The notes under the pieces are model-generated. The model ran no database searches. It saw only the letters and a program-made list of their open reading frames with translations, and had not been told where the DNA came from. A stretch of DNA of 64,000 nucleotides from Diprion similis (Eukaryota; Arthropoda; Insecta; Hymenoptera; Diprionidae): contig NC_060111.1 of assembly GCF_021155765.1 (NCBI RefSeq), forward strand, positions 1,645,001-1,709,000. The letters are read 5' to 3'. Below are positions 62,555-64,000 of this stretch, one piece after another. The position numbers and the translations under genes are program-made. The number at the start of each line of letters is the position of its first letter. Position 1 is the stretch's first letter.

Positions 62555-64000
62555 ATGCATAGAGTAATCGGAAATTTCGTAGAACCGACAGCAGTGAAGT
62601 AACGATAGGAGTCTATCGTTTTTCGGCTGAAGATCTTGATCTTGATTGATTGTTGGAGCCGGAAAGTTTCCGTATCGAAATCGTTCGTATGACCTTTTCT
62701 AGATTGATGGAACGCCCAGGAACTCAGAAATAACAGCAAAAAGAGAGTAGAACCAACATCAGAAAAATAACGACGCAAAGACCAGCAGCAGAAAAATTGA
62801 GAAATTACGTGTTCCGTTTTTTGGCTATATCTTTTAATCCGTGAGTCAATGGGTATTATTGAAGCAACTAATCGATATCTCTCGCAAAATTACGTCGGAA
62901 TAGAGCCTCAAAGATTTTATTCCAGCACTTTTCATAATTGTCGAAATTTTCGCCAAAAATCCAAAGCGGTAAGCCTTACCTTTTTGCTCATTTTCGGAGC
63001 CAAAAATTTCTCGTCTTGGAATCGACTTGCATGACCATTTATAGAGTAATTCGACCCCCAGGAACTCAGGAAACACATAAAAAAGAGCGTCGGACCAACA
63101 GCAGAGAAATGACGACAAAAATTTTCAGTTTTTCGGCTGTAACTTTTGATGCGTTGCTCGCAGCGTATTGGGACTGCGCTCAAACGATTTCTCTCGCAAA
63201 ATTACGTCGGAATAGAGCCTCAAAGATTTTATTCCAGCACTTTTCAGAATCGTCGAAATTTTCGCCAAAAATCCAAAGGGGTAAGCCGTACCTCTTTGCT
63301 CATTTTCGGAGCCAAAAATTTCTGGTCTTGGAATCGACTTGCATAACCATTTATAGAGTAAATCGATCCTCAGGAACTCAGAAAACACATAAAAAAGAGC
63401 GTCGGACCAAGTGCAGAGGAATGACGACGAAAATTTTCAGTTTTTCGGCTGTAACTTTTGATGCGTTGCTCGCAGCGTATTGGGACTGCACTCAATCGAT
63501 TTCTCTCGCAAAATTACGTCGGAATAGAGCCTCAAAGATTTCATTCCAGTACTTTTCAGAATCGTCGAAATTTTTGCCAAAAATCCAAAGGAGTAAGCCT
63601 TCCCTTTTTGCTCATTTTCGGAGCCAAAAATTTCTCGTCTTGGAATCGACTTGCATGACCATTTCTAGAGTAATTCGACCCCCAGGAACTCAGAAAACAC
63701 ATAGAAAAGAGCGTCGGACCAACAGCAGAGAAATGGCGACGAAATATTTCAGTTTTTCGGCTGTAACTTTTGATGCGTTGCTCGCAGCGTATTGGGACTG
63801 CGCTCAATCGATTTCTCTCGCAAAATTACGTCGGAGTAGAGCCTGAAAGATTTTATTCCAGCACTTTTCAAGGTCGTCGAAATTTTCGCCAAAAATGCAA
63901 AGGGGTTAGCCTTGGATTTTTTTTGGCCGAAAAATCTTTTGTCTGGGAATCGATCCGTATGACGCTTTTTAGACTAATTCGACGCCCAGGAACTCAGAAA
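62555..64000 (+). repeat. Satellite-like tandem array, about 312-bp unit, running off the window
   Basis: The landmark AGGAACTCAG recurs at 62718, 63060, 63372, 63684 and 63988, giving spacings of 342, 312, 312 and 304 bp. Each unit contains TTTTTCGGCTGTAACTTTTG, CAAAATTACGTCGGAATAGA and CGTCTTGGAATCGACTTGCA. The first unit is the most diverged. A 302-codon open frame (62938-63846) spans several units only because 312 is divisible by three; it has no domain and is read through repeat copies. Confidence 0.88.

Noticed and set aside
62938-63846. 302-codon frame near the right edge
   Set aside because: It is read through tandem satellite units; the period is divisible by three.

Overview
This is nuclear DNA from an animal, almost certainly an insect and probably a hymenopteran. 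Compact protein-coding exons joined by GT-AG introns sit in AT-rich intergenic DNA full of microsatellites, homopolymer runs and short inverted-repeat transposons. No tRNA, rRNA, CRISPR or viral gene was recognised. The order is an inference from overall texture, not proven.

Layout. (1) 1-12560: the first coding exon of a minus-strand proprotein convertase 2 (amontillado-like) gene at 4333-4629, whose remaining exons lie off the left edge, then about 7 kb without recognisable genes. (2) 11817-26624 is a gene-dense block with five multi-exon genes: an ETAA1-like replication-stress factor (minus), CDIN1/C15orf41 nuclease (plus), an FSIP1-like coiled-coil protein (plus), FAM50/XAP5 (minus) and the mitochondrial protease ATP23 (plus). 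ETAA1-like/CDIN1 and FAM50/ATP23 are head-to-head pairs; FSIP1-like and FAM50 converge 348 bp apart. Downstream of the ETAA1-like gene is a second in-frame copy of its C-terminal RPA-binding-like module. (3) 26625-44746: about 18 kb with no recognisable coding exon, holding a GC-rich island near 31.4-31.9 kb and several MITEs. (4) 44747-51888: an eight-coding-exon gene for a single-pass CUB/LDLa receptor-like protein; one intron holds a 788-bp TTAA-flanked foldback element. (5) 51889-58032: intergenic DNA with MITEs and the remnant of a pogo-like transposon ending in a PHD finger. (6) 58033-60889: a secreted carboxylesterase with an apparent one-base frameshift and Asp in place of the catalytic Glu. 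(7) 61-64 kb: repeats, ending in a satellite-like tandem array of about 312 bp that runs off the right edge.

The genes do not form one pathway. ETAA1 (ATR activation), CDIN1 (Codanin-1 partner), FAM50 (splicing), ATP23 (mitochondrial proteolysis), FSIP1 (sperm) and PC2 (neuropeptide processing) are unrelated neighbours. The window's most distinctive content is its set of foldback/MITE families and the duplicated C-terminal module of the ETAA1-like gene. I did not find a convincing wholly new multi-gene system.
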